Made by a program: the position numbers and the translations under genes
In this document: positions 1-8,352 of the stretch, piece after piece
How positions within the stretch are numbered: the first letter of the stretch is position 1
Layout: every line of letters starts with the position of its first letter
Assembly: GCA_021325435.1 (NCBI GenBank)
Contig: JAJPHE010000075.1
Coordinates: 1-35,829 of the forward strand
From: Actinomycetota bacterium
Lineage (GTDB): Bacteria; Actinomycetota; Acidimicrobiia; Acidimicrobiales; JAJPHE01
Direction: 5' to 3'
DNA length: 35,829 nucleotides
Notes under the pieces: generated by a model
What the model was told of the DNA's origin: nothing
The model's database searches: none
Seen by the model: only the letters and a program-made list of their open reading frames with translations

Positions 1-56
1 AAGCGCCGCACCGACTCCACCAGCATCGTCTGCTCGTCCGACAGTTGCAGGTCCAC
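1..56 (-). CDS. acyl-CoA dehydrogenase, N-terminal fragment (runs off the window)
   Basis: Only the first 18 codons lie in the window. The peptide begins MDLQLSDEQTMLVESVRR, the standard opening of acyl-CoA dehydrogenases (first helix of the N-terminal domain). These are FAD enzymes that oxidise acyl-CoA to the 2,3-enoyl-CoA. The start is a GTG at 56-54, with GGGGGA just upstream as the ribosome site. The gene lies 18 bp downstream of the 110-aa protein and is the last visible member of a minus-strand operon with enoyl-CoA hydratase and nitroreductase genes. Substrate cannot be judged from the fragment. Confidence 0.75.
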   Translation of the reverse strand, partial: MDLQLSDEQTMLVESVRR

Positions 57-74
57 CGTTCCCCCGTTGCTCCC

Positions 75-407
75 TCAGGCGGGCGACATCCGACCGAGGA
101 CCGCCCCGTCGTCGATGTTGCCGGGGGGCGGCCCACCGTGGTCGGCGACGTGGACCATGAGCAGCTCCCGCCAGCGGGTGAGATAGGCCATGGTCACCTC
201 CACCCGAAACTGCCAGCCCGCCCCCCGCTGGGCCAGCTGCGACTCGAGCTCACCCCGCAGCCCGAAGGGCGACCGGCCTCCGGCGTAGGCGATCAGGGCC
301 ACCCGTCCCTCGCCGTCGGCGACCTCGTAGACCCCGAGTTGGCCGCCGAGGCGGGCCACGTTGGCCGGGTCCAGCGCCATCCACGGCTTGGTGGGTCGGA
401 CGGCCAC
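75..407 (-). CDS. small conserved-type protein in acyl-CoA operon, possible degenerate GIY-YIG-like fold
   Basis: This 110-aa protein has a GTG start at 407 and is separated by 5 bp from the enoyl-CoA hydratase stop, so it is almost certainly cotranscribed. I do not recognise it with certainty. The middle reads GVYEVADGEGRVALIAYAGG, followed by FGLRGELESQL, and resembles the GVYE...YvG...L spacing of GIY-YIG-like domains. The catalytic Arg/Glu arrangement of a nuclease is not evident. A second conserved-looking block is YLTRWRELLMVHVADHG. It has no signal peptide or membrane segment. Because it sits between two beta-oxidation genes, an accessory role in CoA-ester metabolism is more likely than DNA cleavage; that is inference. 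Confidence 0.6.
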   Translation of the reverse strand: MAVRPTKPWMALDPANVARLGGQLGVYEVADGEGRVALIAYAGGRSPFGLRGELESQLAQRGAGWQFRVEVTMAYLTRWRELLMVHVADHGGPPPGNIDDGAVLGRMSPA

Positions 408-412
408 GGCAG

Positions 413-1180
413 TCAGCGTCCCGAGAACCGGGGGGCGCGGCGCTCGAGCCGGGCGCCGATACCCTCGCGGGCGTCGGCGCTGGCGCCGGCGGCGGCGACC
501 AGAGCGTCGATGTCCTCGTGGGGCAGCGGGTCGCGGGCGTCGCCCAGCCGGGTGAGGGTGGCCTTGATGGCCCGCAGTGACAGTGGCGCGTTGGCCGCCA
601 GCCGGGCGGCGATGCGGGCGGCCACCGCCTCCAGCTCGTGGGCGGGCACGGCCCGGGCGATGACCCCCAGCTCCTCGAGGCGCCCGGCGGGTACGGTCTC
701 GCCGAGGAGCAGCATCTCGCGGGTGAGAGCAGGTCCGGCCGCCTCGTACAGCCGGGCGGCGAGGAACCAGGTGGGGGCCAGGCCGATCTGGGCCAGCGAC
801 ATTCCGAAGCTGGCCCGGGTGGCGGCGATCACCAGGTCGCAGTTGAGGGCGAGCTCGTTGCCCCCGGCGATGGCATCGCCTTGCACCACCGCCACCACCG
901 GCAACGGGTAGGCGCGGATCGCCTGCAGCACCCGGTGGATCGGGCTCTCGCCCGCCGGCGCCCCGCCGTCGCGGCCCCGCTCGGTGAGGTCGAGCCCGGA
1001 GCAGAACGTCGGGCCGGCCGCTGTCAGCAGCGTGGCCCGGTCCTGCGCCCCCGGCTCCTCCTCGAAGGCGGACGCCAGCGCCTCCAGCATGGACAGGGTG
1101 AGGGCGTTGCGCTTGGCCGGCCGGTTGAGCACCACCGTGCGCACGCCCCCTTCGGCCGGGCGGACCTCGACGTCGGCCAC
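413..1180 (-). CDS. enoyl-CoA hydratase/isomerase family protein
   Basis: This 255-aa protein is the normal length for a crotonase. The N-terminus carries VVLNRPAKRNALTLSML. The two oxyanion-hole segments are FCSGLDLTE (about residue 60) and VVQGDAIAGGNELALNCDL (about residues 98-116). Crotonases hydrate enoyl-CoA or isomerise or cleave acyl-CoA substrates through a CoA-bound oxyanion. The exact reaction is not readable, because the catalytic Glu positions vary among family members. GTG start at 1180, 7 bp after the nitroreductase stop and 5 bp before the next gene, so it is the second gene of a tight minus-strand operon that continues into an acyl-CoA dehydrogenase. Acts in the cytoplasm. 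Confidence 0.88.
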   Translation of the reverse strand: MADVEVRPAEGGVRTVVLNRPAKRNALTLSMLEALASAFEEEPGAQDRATLLTAAGPTFCSGLDLTERGRDGGAPAGESPIHRVLQAIRAYPLPVVAVVQGDAIAGGNELALNCDLVIAATRASFGMSLAQIGLAPTWFLAARLYEAAGPALTREMLLLGETVPAGRLEELGVIARAVPAHELEAVAARIAARLAANAPLSLRAIKATLTRLGDARDPLPHEDIDALVAAAGASADAREGIGARLERRAPRFSGR

Positions 1181-1187
1181 GCCGCCC

Positions 1188-1847
1188 TCAGCCCTCCGGG
1201 GTCTTGTTGCCCCAGCTGTCCCAGTGGACGATCCGCTCCACCGGGGGCCGGGCCGCCGGCTTGAAGTCAGTGCCCTTGGTGTAGGCGACCGGCAGCAGGG
1301 CCACCTGGAGGACGTTGTCGGGGATCCCCAGCAGCTCGGCCGCCTCCTTCTCGGCCATCAGGTGGAAGCTGGTGATGACCGAGCCCAAGCCCCGGGAGCG
1401 CAGGGCCAGCTGGAAGCTCCAGACCGCCGGGAAGATCGACCCCATGTGCCCGGCCACCATGGGCATCGGCGTGCCCTCGGGCGGACGCCCCTTGATGCAG
1501 GGGATCACCAGCACCGGCACCCGCTCCAGGTTCTGGGCCAGGTAGGAGGCGGAGTCCAGCACCCGGGCGGTCTGGGCGTCGTCGGCCGGCAGGTTCTTCG
1601 CCGCGGTGGCGAGGTAGTCGCCCCCGCCCCGCCGGTACATCTCGGCCAGCCGGTCCTTCTTGGCCTGGTCCGTCACGATCACCCACCGCCAGCCCTGGCT
1701 GTTCGAGCCGGTCGGCGCCTGCTGGGCCAGACGGATGCAGTCGAGGATCACCCCCCGCTCCACCGGCCGGTCGAAGTCGAGCCGCTTGCGCACGGCCCGG
1801 GTGGTCGACAACAGACGATCGGTCTCGTTCAGGTCGAAGGGGGGCAT
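1188..1847 (-). CDS. nitroreductase family protein
   Basis: This 219-aa FMN-dependent nitroreductase-fold protein carries the N-terminal signature TTRAVRKRLDFDRPV, then LAQQAPTGSNSQGWRWVIV, which binds FMN phosphate in this family. The later segment RSRGLGSVITSF and the LGIPDN turn are also family features. Members reduce nitro groups, quinones or enones with NAD(P)H; here the substrate is unknown. ATG start at 1847. It is the first gene of the minus-strand operon leading into enoyl-CoA hydratase and acyl-CoA dehydrogenase, so it may act on an unsaturated or aromatic intermediate. It diverges from the MFS gene across a 133-bp gap. Confidence 0.88.
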   Translation of the reverse strand: MPPFDLNETDRLLSTTRAVRKRLDFDRPVERGVILDCIRLAQQAPTGSNSQGWRWVIVTDQAKKDRLAEMYRRGGGDYLATAAKNLPADDAQTARVLDSASYLAQNLERVPVLVIPCIKGRPPEGTPMPMVAGHMGSIFPAVWSFQLALRSRGLGSVITSFHLMAEKEAAELLGIPDNVLQVALLPVAYTKGTDFKPAARPPVERIVHWDSWGNKTPEG

Positions 1848-1875
1848 GGGCGGCTCCGGGGTGATGGCGGTCCGG

Positions 1876-1881
1876 TACGGT
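1876..1881 (+). promoter_or_regulatory. candidate -10 box in the divergent gap before the DHA2 transporter
   Basis: The 133-bp gap between the nitroreductase start and the MFS start contains TACGGT, which fits the TAnnnT actinobacterial -10 pattern. It would leave a leader of roughly 90 nt. A second possibility further down is around the GTAGCCCT near 1950. No clear operator repeat is seen. Confidence 0.25.
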
Positions 1882-1980
1882 CTACTGGGCTTGGCGGAAA
1901 AATGCTCGCCGAGGGGAATCCCAGGCGATCAAGCTCGGTTGCGACTGCAACGTAGCCCTCGTCGGACCAGGGAGAGCCAC

Positions 1981-3495
1981 ATGAGCCAGGCCGTCACCGT
2001 CGAACGTCATCGCCCGGACTGGTTGATCCTCGCCCTGCTGTGCGTGGCCCAGTTCATGGTCGTCCTCGACGTCTCGATCGTGAACGTCGCCCTGCCGTCG
2101 ATCCGCCACGAGCTCGGGTTCTCCCAGACCGGCCTCCAGTGGATCGTCAACGCCTACACCGTCTCCTTCGCCGGCTTCCTCCTGCTCGGAGGGCGGGCGG
2201 CCGACCTGTTCGGGCGGCGCCGGATCTTCGTGCTGGGCCTCGGGTTGTTCACCGCCGCCAGCCTGGCCGGCGGCCTGGCCCAGGACCAGACCACTCTCCT
2301 GGCCGCCCGGGTGGCCCAGGGCCTCGGCGGCGCGGTCCTCTCGCCAGCAACCCTCACCATCCTCACCACCACCTTCCGCGAGGGCCCGGCCCGCTCGCGG
2401 GCGCTCGGAGCCTGGAGCGCGGTGGCCGGCGCCGGGGGGGCGACCGGCGCCCTGCTCGGGGGCATCCTCACCGACGCCGTCAGCTGGCGATGGATCTTCT
2501 TCGTGAACGTCCCCATCGGGGTGTTGGCCATGGCGGCCGCCATGGCGGTGCTGGCCGAAAGCCGCAACGAGTCGATGTCACGCCACCTGGACGTCACCGG
2601 CTCCGTGCTGGTGACCGGGGGCCTGATGGCGCTGGTCTACGGCATCGTCAACACCGTCACCCACCCGTGGGGCTCGGTGACGACGGTTGCCACCCTCGGG
2701 GCCGCCGTGGTCCTGCTCGTCTGGTTCGTGGTGCACGAAGCCCGCTTCGCCCGGGCGCCGCTCATGCCCCTGCACCTGTTCCGCTCGCGTTCGGTCAGCG
2801 CCGCCAACCTGGTGATGTTCCTGGTCGGTGCGGCCATCTTCGCCAGCTGGTTCTTCCTGTCGATCTACATGCAGAACATCCTCGGCTACTCGCCGCTCAA
2901 GACGGGTATCGCCTTCCTCCCCCAGACGATTGGCATCATCCTCGGCGCCCAGATCAGCTCGCGCCTCATCGTCCGCTTCGGGCCCCGTCCCCTGCTCCTG
3001 ATCGGCCCACTGCTCTCCGCCCTCGGCCTGTTCCTCCTCGGCGGCCTCACCGCCCACGCCTCCTACTGGTCGGACCTGTTCGTCCCCAGCGTGCTGGTCA
3101 CCTTCGGCATGGGCCTCACCTTCACGCCCGTGGCTTTCGCCGCCACCTCGGGCGTGCCGCCGCACGAGGCGGGTCTGGCCTCTGGGGTGCTCAACACCAA
3201 CCGCCAGGTCGGGGGAGCCATCGGGCTGGCCGCCCTGGCCACGGTGGCGACCGACCGCACCCACGCCCTGCTGGCCACCGTCCCCGGCCATCCGGCCGGG
3301 GCCGCGGTGGCCGCCGCCCTCACTTCTGGTTACACCCGGGCCTTCCACGTGTCGGTCATCGCCGCCGCCCTCGCCGTGGCCGCCGCCGTCTTCGTTCCGG
3401 CCGTGCGCCGGCCGGCCCCGGAGGCCCCCGACGAGCGGCAGGCGCCGGTGCCGCCCGTCACCGCCCCGGCGGTGGCGTTGCCCGGCAGCGACTGA
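1981..3495 (+). CDS. DHA2-family MFS drug efflux transporter
   Basis: This 504-aa protein has the 14-helix architecture of the EmrB/QacA (DHA2) proton antiporters. Helix 1 carries the family motif in FMVVLDVSIVNVALPSI. GRRAADLFGRRRIF is the loop 2-3 motif A, and VAGAGGATGALLGGILTD is antiporter motif C. Helices continue to a Pro/Ala-rich cytoplasmic tail. The ATG at 1981 is preceded by GGGAGAGCC at proper spacing. The frame is open further upstream, but that stretch looks non-coding and has no ribosome site. It exports hydrophobic compounds; the substrate is unknown. No TetR or MarR regulator is adjacent. It converges on the carboxylase gene with a 9-bp gap. Confidence 0.93.
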   Translation: MSQAVTVERHRPDWLILALLCVAQFMVVLDVSIVNVALPSIRHELGFSQTGLQWIVNAYTVSFAGFLLLGGRAADLFGRRRIFVLGLGLFTAASLAGGLAQDQTTLLAARVAQGLGGAVLSPATLTILTTTFREGPARSRALGAWSAVAGAGGATGALLGGILTDAVSWRWIFFVNVPIGVLAMAAAMAVLAESRNESMSRHLDVTGSVLVTGGLMALVYGIVNTVTHPWGSVTTVATLGAAVVLLVWFVVHEARFARAPLMPLHLFRSRSVSAANLVMFLVGAAIFASWFFLSIYMQNILGYSPLKTGIAFLPQTIGIILGAQISSRLIVRFGPRPLLLIGPLLSALGLFLLGGLTAHASYWSDLFVPSVLVTFGMGLTFTPVAFAATSGVPPHEAGLASGVLNTNRQVGGAIGLAALATVATDRTHALLATVPGHPAGAAVAAALTSGYTRAFHVSVIAAALAVAAAVFVPAVRRPAPEAPDERQAPVPPVTAPAVALPGSD

Positions 3496-3504
3496 CGGTC
3501 CCGC

Positions 3505-6500
3505 TCACCAGGTGTCGACGTTGGGCCGCTTCTTGCCGGCCCGGGCCGGAGGCGGCGGCGCCGACTCGAGGGCGGTCAGGATCCAGCGCCGCGAGTCGAT
3601 GGGGTCGATCACGTCGTCGATCTCGAAATGCGAGGCGGTGTTCAGGGCCTTGCCGTGCTCGTACATGCGGGCGACCATCTCGTCGAACACCTCTCTGCGC
3701 TCGTCCGGATCCTCGACGGCGGCCAGCTCGTTGCGGTAGCCGAGCTTCACCGCCCCCTCGAGGCCCATGCCCCCGAACTCGCCCGTGGGCCACGCCACCG
3801 TGAACAGCGGAGCTTTGAAGCTGCCCCCGGCCATCGCTTGGGCGCCGAGCCCGTAGCCCTTGCGCAGGATGATGGTGAAGAACGGCACGGTCAGGCTGGC
3901 GCCGGTCACGAACAACCTCGCCGCGTGGCGCACCAGCGCCGTCTTCTCCACCTCGGGGCCGACCATGATGCCGGGGGTGTCGCACAGGAACAGCAGGGGA
4001 ACGTCGAAGGCGTCGCACAGCTGCATGAAGCGGGCCGCCTTGTCCGCCGCGGTGGCGTCGATGGCGCCGGCCAGGTGGGTGGGGTTGTTGGCGATGACCC
4101 CCAGCGGTCGACCGCCCACCCGCACCAGGCTGGTCACCATCCCGGGCCCGAAGTGCCGGCGCAGCTCCAGGACCGAGCCGGTGTCGGCCAGCAGCTCGAT
4201 CACCCGGCGCACGTCGTAGACCCGCAGGCGGTTCTCCGGTATCGCCCGGCGCAGGAGGCGCTGGTCGGCGCAGTCCCACGCCGCCACCCGCCCCTGGAAG
4301 TAGGAGAGGTAGCGCCGGGCCACTTCCACCGCCTCGGCCTCGTCGGCCACGGCCACGTCGACCACGCCGTTGGGGACCTGCACCTCCATGGGGCCGACCT
4401 CGTCGGGACGGAAGACCCCGAGGCCACCGCCTTCGATCATGGCCGGGCCCCCCATGCCGATGTTCGAGTCGGCGCAGGCGATGACGACGTCGCAGCATCC
4501 GAGGAGGGCGGCGTTGCCGGCGAAGCACCGTCCCGAGTTGATGCCCACCAGGGGCACCAGGCCCGACAGCCGGCCGAACAGGTTGAAGGCCATGCAGTCG
4601 AGCCCGGCCACCCCCGTGCCGTCGGTGTCGCCCGGGCGGCCGCCCCCGCCTTCGGTGAAGAAGACCACCGGCAGCCGCAGCTCGGCCGCCAGCTCGAACA
4701 TGCGGTCCTTCTTGCGGTGGTTCTGCAGGCCCTGGGTGCCGGCCAGCACGGTGTAGTCGTAGGACATCACCACACAGCGCGACGCCTCGGGACCGAAAGT
4801 CTCGGCGTTGACCGTCCCGATCCCCGCCACCAGGCCGTCGGCCGGGGTGCGCTCGATGAGCTCCTCCACCGGACGACGCCGGCGTTGGGCGGCGATGACG
4901 ACGGGCCCGTACTCGGCGAAGCTGCCGGGGTCGCACAGGTCCTCGATGTTCTGGCGCGCCGTCCGTTGACCGGTGCGACGCCGGCGGGCGACCGCTTCGG
5001 GGCGGGCGGCGTCCAGACCGATCTGGTGGCGCTGGTGGACCTCGGCCAGGTCGGGGCGGACGTGGTCGAGGTCCACGTCGTCCTCGGCGGTGTTGAAGTC
5101 CGCCTCGACCTCGGCCGGTTCGAGGAACGCCAGCGGGTGCCCGGCCGCCACCACGTCGCCGCTCTTGACCGTCAGCTGGCGGACGACACCGGACACCGGG
5201 GCGGCGATGACGTGTTCCATCTTCATGGCCTCGAGGACCAGCAACTGCTGCCCGGCGCCCACCGTCTCGCCCTCGGAGACCTCGACGGTAACGACCGTTC
5301 CCTGCATGGGTGAGGTGACCGGCTCGGTGCCCGGCGGCCCGGTGATGGCCGCCACCCCCGACGCCCCCGTCGGCGAGGCGTGGGCCGCCGACGCCCGGGC
5401 CCCCGACTTGCCGTGGTGCAGAACGGCGAGCGGGTCGCGGGGGTCGACCCGGGCCCCGACGGTCGGACCCGGGCCCGGGGTCGGTGGCGGACCGAGGGCA
5501 GCGGCGCTCAGCTCGGCGGCGTGCGCCTCGAGGAAGCCGATGTCGACGGCTCCGGTGACGAAGGCGTCGTGCTCGAGGACCGCCCGCAGCAGTCCGGCGT
5601 TGGTGGGCGCCCCCTCCACCCGCATCTCGGCCAGGGCCCGGGCGGTGCGAGCGGCGGCGGGGGCCAGGCGGGCGGACGGGTGGTGTCCGATCACCTTGGC
5701 CAGCAGCGAGTCGAAGCGGGGGCTCGGGGCGTACCCCGAGTAGCCGTGGGTGTCGACCCGGACGCCGGGGCCGGTCGGGGGCTCGAAGCGGGTGACCGTC
5801 CCCCCCGCCGGCAGCCACGAGCCGTCGGCGGCGGCCGCCTCCAGGTTGACCCGGGCCTGCACGGCGAAGCCGCGCGGCTCGGGGACCTCGTCGAGGCCCG
5901 CCTCGGCCAGCGACAAGCCTGAAGCCAGCCGGAGCTGGGCCACGACCAGGTCCACCCCGGTCACCTCCTCGGTGACGGTGTGCTCGACCTGCAGGCGGGG
6001 GTTGGCCTCGATGAAGGCGATGCGGCCGTCGGGGGCGACGAGGAACTCGAAGGTGGCCAGCCCGGACAGGTCGACGGCCTCGGCCAGGCGCAGGGCTGCT
6101 TCTATCAGCCGGTCACGTACCCGGGGGTCGAGGCCGGCCGCCGGGGCCACCTCGATCAGCTTCTGGAACCGGCGCTGCACGCTGCAGTCGCGCTCCCACA
6201 GGTGGGTGACGGCGCCCGAGCCGTCGCCGGCGGCCTGAACCTCGATGTGGCGGGCGGGGACCAGTAGCTCCTCCACGTACAGGCTCCCGTCGCCGAAGGC
6301 GGCGGCCGCCTCGGAGCGGCACCGTTCCCACGCCGCCTCCAGTTCGGCGGCGGACCGGGCCGCCCGCATGCCCCGACCGCCCCCTCCGGACACTGCCTTC
6401 ACCATCGCGCCACTCGGCCCGAGGGCGGCCAGGAAGCCGGCCGCCTCCTCGATGCTGGTCGGGCCGTCGGTGCCCTGCAGGACCGGCACTCCGTGCTGGC

Positions 6501-6867
6501 GGGCCAGATGGCGGCCGGCCGTCTTGTCGCCGAAAGTGTCGAGGGTGGACGGGTCCGGGCCCACGAACACCAGCCCCACCTCGGCGCAGCGGCGGGCGAA
6601 CCCGGCGTTCTCGGCCAGGAACCCGTACCCGGGATGCACGGCGTCACAGCCCGTCTCCTTGGCCGCCCCCAGCAGCTGGTCCACGTCGAGGTACGCCGCC
6701 GGCCCCGCCCCCGAGAGGGGGACGGCGACGTCGGCCCGGCTGACGTGGAGGCAGTCGGCGTCGTCCTCGGAGTGCACCGCCACCGTGGCCACCCCGAGCT
6801 CGGCGGCGGCCCGCATCACCCGCACGGCGATCTCGCCCCGATTGGCGACGAGGAGGGTCCGCATCAT
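3505..6867 (-). CDS. single-chain acyl-CoA carboxylase (biotin carboxylase + BCCP + carboxyltransferase)
   Basis: One 1120-aa polypeptide holds all activities of a biotin-dependent acyl-CoA carboxylase. Residues ~1-450 are biotin carboxylase: TLLVANRGEIAVRVMRA, the ATP-grasp glycine loop KAVSGGGGRGMR, and FIEANPRLQVEHTVTE. Residues ~515-590 are the biotinyl domain with EAMKMEH, where the biotinylated lysine is about K549. From ~590 on are both carboxyltransferase halves (FFTEGGGGRPGDTDG; GEFGGMGLEGAVKLGY). Size and order match the long-chain acyl-CoA carboxylase (LCC) described from Mycobacterium avium, rather than the usual split AccA3/AccD. The first ATG overlaps the kinase stop as ATGA, so translation is coupled. 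The reading frame is open beyond this start, but the upstream residues are out-of-frame kinase sequence. Confidence 0.92.
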   Translation of the reverse strand: MMRTLLVANRGEIAVRVMRAAAELGVATVAVHSEDDADCLHVSRADVAVPLSGAGPAAYLDVDQLLGAAKETGCDAVHPGYGFLAENAGFARRCAEVGLVFVGPDPSTLDTFGDKTAGRHLARQHGVPVLQGTDGPTSIEEAAGFLAALGPSGAMVKAVSGGGGRGMRAARSAAELEAAWERCRSEAAAAFGDGSLYVEELLVPARHIEVQAAGDGSGAVTHLWERDCSVQRRFQKLIEVAPAAGLDPRVRDRLIEAALRLAEAVDLSGLATFEFLVAPDGRIAFIEANPRLQVEHTVTEEVTGVDLVVAQLRLASGLSLAEAGLDEVPEPRGFAVQARVNLEAAAADGSWLPAGGTVTRFEPPTGPGVRVDTHGYSGYAPSPRFDSLLAKVIGHHPSARLAPAAARTARALAEMRVEGAPTNAGLLRAVLEHDAFVTGAVDIGFLEAHAAELSAAALGPPPTPGPGPTVGARVDPRDPLAVLHHGKSGARASAAHASPTGASGVAAITGPPGTEPVTSPMQGTVVTVEVSEGETVGAGQQLLVLEAMKMEHVIAAPVSGVVRQLTVKSGDVVAAGHPLAFLEPAEVEADFNTAEDDVDLDHVRPDLAEVHQRHQIGLDAARPEAVARRRRTGQRTARQNIEDLCDPGSFAEYGPVVIAAQRRRRPVEELIERTPADGLVAGIGTVNAETFGPEASRCVVMSYDYTVLAGTQGLQNHRKKDRMFELAAELRLPVVFFTEGGGGRPGDTDGTGVAGLDCMAFNLFGRLSGLVPLVGINSGRCFAGNAALLGCCDVVIACADSNIGMGGPAMIEGGGLGVFRPDEVGPMEVQVPNGVVDVAVADEAEAVEVARRYLSYFQGRVAAWDCADQRLLRRAIPENRLRVYDVRRVIELLADTGSVLELRRHFGPGMVTSLVRVGGRPLGVIANNPTHLAGAIDATAADKAARFMQLCDAFDVPLLFLCDTPGIMVGPEVEKTALVRHAARLFVTGASLTVPFFTIILRKGYGLGAQAMAGGSFKAPLFTVAWPTGEFGGMGLEGAVKLGYRNELAAVEDPDERREVFDEMVARMYEHGKALNTASHFEIDDVIDPIDSRRWILTALESAPPPPARAGKKRPNVDTW

Positions 6868-7937
6868 CCGAGGAACTCCGTCGCCCCGAGGTCGGCGGCC
6901 TGCGCCGCATGCCGGTTGGCCATGGCCATGAACATGGCGTCGCCCCGATCGGTGCGGCCCACGAGCATGCTGGCGATCACCGCCATGATGAAGCCGTTCC
7001 AGCTGTAGCGGCGGTAGTCCTCCCAGCACTGCTCCCACGGGTAACCGCTCACCCCGTAGCCGAGGAGCGTCTCGTGGTACCGCTCGACGAGTCCGTGCTC
7101 CAGTCGGCGGCGGTCTTCGGGCGGCATGGCCGCGCCGAGGAAGTAGGAGACGTCGGATGTCCCCACCGAGAGGCGGACGGTCTGCCAGTCGACGACGGTG
7201 AGCGGGCGGTGATGGCCGGGCGGGCCGAACAGCATGTTGTCCAGCCGGTAGTCGACGTGGCAGACGGCCGTCGGTCCGGTCGCCCCCTCCACCCAGGCGG
7301 CGAAGCCGGTGCGCAGCCGATGGCCCATCTCCACCGCCTCGTCGGAGAGGGTGTCGCGGTAGCGGTCGACGAAGCCCTCCCAGAGCATGGCGAAGAACCC
7401 GACCGCCCCTCCGTCGCTCGACGACTTGGAGGCCAGCCATTCGACGTCCCACAGGCTCGGGTCGTCCCACCGGGGGCCGTGCAGACGGGCCGCCTCGACC
7501 ACCGCCAGCTCCGCCTGCTCGGGGGTGCAGCCGTCGATCTGGTCGCCCTGCACCGCCGGGGCCAGGTCCTCGAGCACCAGGACCACCTCGGCCGTGCCGG
7601 GGGTGATGTCGGCGAAGAAGCAGCGGGGCCGGCTGATGTCGACCGTGTCGGCCACGTCGCGGTAGAAGGCCACCTCGGTGTCGTAGGTGAGGGTCTGGAT
7701 GCCCGTGGCCTGGCTGACCGGGTCCCGCGACGAGAACTTGGCCACCACCGTCGCCGGCCCGGCGTCGGGTCGGTCGTAGGTCAACCGATAGCGGACGTTG
7801 CAGCCGACCTGGCCGGTGCCGATGAACTCCGAGTCGAACCCGGTGACCGCCGCCCCCTCGAGCTGGCCGGCGGCCGCCAGGACCTCGGTCAGCCACTCGG
7901 CGCTGACCTGCTCGGGATCGTGGACGAGACGGGGCAT
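6864..7937 (-). CDS. APH-like phosphotransferase (aminoglycoside phosphotransferase/choline kinase fold)
   Basis: This 357-aa kinase-fold protein has the catalytic loop VCHVDYRLDNMLF (HxDxxxxN) at about residue 225 and the metal-binding segment VVDWQTVRLS shortly after. Near the N-terminus, GTGQVGCNVRYRL looks like the nucleotide loop and VVAKF supplies the ATP-anchoring lysine. Proteins of this type are common beside acyl-CoA dehydrogenases and carboxylases in actinobacteria and are unlikely to be antibiotic resistance factors; they phosphorylate small hydroxylated metabolites. ATG at 7937 is preceded by GAGGAGAAC. Its stop overlaps the carboxylase start (ATGA), which ties the two functionally. 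The substrate is unknown. Confidence 0.85.
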   Translation of the reverse strand: MPRLVHDPEQVSAEWLTEVLAAAGQLEGAAVTGFDSEFIGTGQVGCNVRYRLTYDRPDAGPATVVAKFSSRDPVSQATGIQTLTYDTEVAFYRDVADTVDISRPRCFFADITPGTAEVVLVLEDLAPAVQGDQIDGCTPEQAELAVVEAARLHGPRWDDPSLWDVEWLASKSSSDGGAVGFFAMLWEGFVDRYRDTLSDEAVEMGHRLRTGFAAWVEGATGPTAVCHVDYRLDNMLFGPPGHHRPLTVVDWQTVRLSVGTSDVSYFLGAAMPPEDRRRLEHGLVERYHETLLGYGVSGYPWEQCWEDYRRYSWNGFIMAVIASMLVGRTDRGDAMFMAMANRHAAQAADLGATEFLG

Positions 7938-7975
7938 GTTCTCCTCACCGGCGACGGGCGTCCGGCCGCAGTGTG

Positions 7976-8332
7976 TCACCTGCCGCCCTCCCCCGGCCGG
8001 TGCTCGGCGACCACCCGCGCCAGCTCCGAGCGCCAGCACGCCGACCGATCCGACACGTCGCGGCCGAGCTCCTCGGCCAGCCGGAAGAACCCCGCCCCCG
8101 GCAGCGCCTCGCCCCGGCTGCGGACCACCACCGCCGACAGCATGCCCCGGCCTGCCGCCGCCTCCTCGAGCGTGATGCGCCGCAGCACCTCGCCCAGCCG
8201 CCCGGCCCGCCGCCGCGGCTCGAGCGCCGGCACCCGCTCGACGAGGGCGGCGTAGGTGATGGTCGACCCCCGGGCCGCCGTCTCGACCAGCACGGCCCGG
8301 GCAGCCTGCTCCAGCTCGTCGTCCGAGGGCAC
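7976..8332 (-). CDS. hypothetical protein, 118 aa
   Basis: I do not recognise this protein securely. It is soluble, with an N-terminal helical part (DDELEQAARAVL), a segment GSTITYAALVERV that resembles the winged-helix entry of alkyltransferase-like proteins, and a conserved-looking core GRGMLSAVVVRSRGEALPGAGFFRLAEELGRD. It lacks the PCHR active site of O6-alkylguanine transferases. GTG start at 8332, only 20 bp from the divergent ATG of the molybdenum hydroxylase gene; it precedes the APH-like kinase by 38 bp and probably shares its transcript. Function unknown. Confidence 0.65.
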   Translation of the reverse strand: MPSDDELEQAARAVLVETAARGSTITYAALVERVPALEPRRRAGRLGEVLRRITLEEAAAGRGMLSAVVVRSRGEALPGAGFFRLAEELGRDVSDRSACWRSELARVVAEHRPGEGGR

Positions 8333-8337
8333 CCCGG

Positions 8338-8343
8338 TAGATT
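8338..8343 (+). promoter_or_regulatory. -10 box for a leaderless transcript of the molybdenum hydroxylase gene
   Basis: TAGATT fits TAnnnT and ends 9 bp before the ATG at 8353. No ribosome site lies between, so the mRNA probably starts at or very near the start codon. The box sits inside a 20-bp divergent gap, so the opposing gene must share this space. Confidence 0.45.
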
Positions 8344-8352
8344 GCCGCGGTC

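Noticed and set aside
2040-3803. Long Arg/Pro-rich open frames antisense or out of frame to most genes (for example here, and at 3628-5313 and 8256-9557)
   Set aside because: They arise from the GC-rich codon bias, lack ribosome sites and domains, and overlap convincing genes entirely.
6868-7896. In-frame extension of the carboxylase upstream of its ATG, which would give a 1463-aa protein
   Set aside because: The extra residues are Arg/Gly-rich out-of-frame sequence of the APH-like kinase, which has its own motifs and ribosome site. The ATG at 6867 fits the biotin carboxylase N-terminus.
6864-7937. Aminoglycoside resistance gene
   Set aside because: The kinase is coupled to a carboxylase operon and resembles metabolic APH-fold kinases; nothing suggests resistance.
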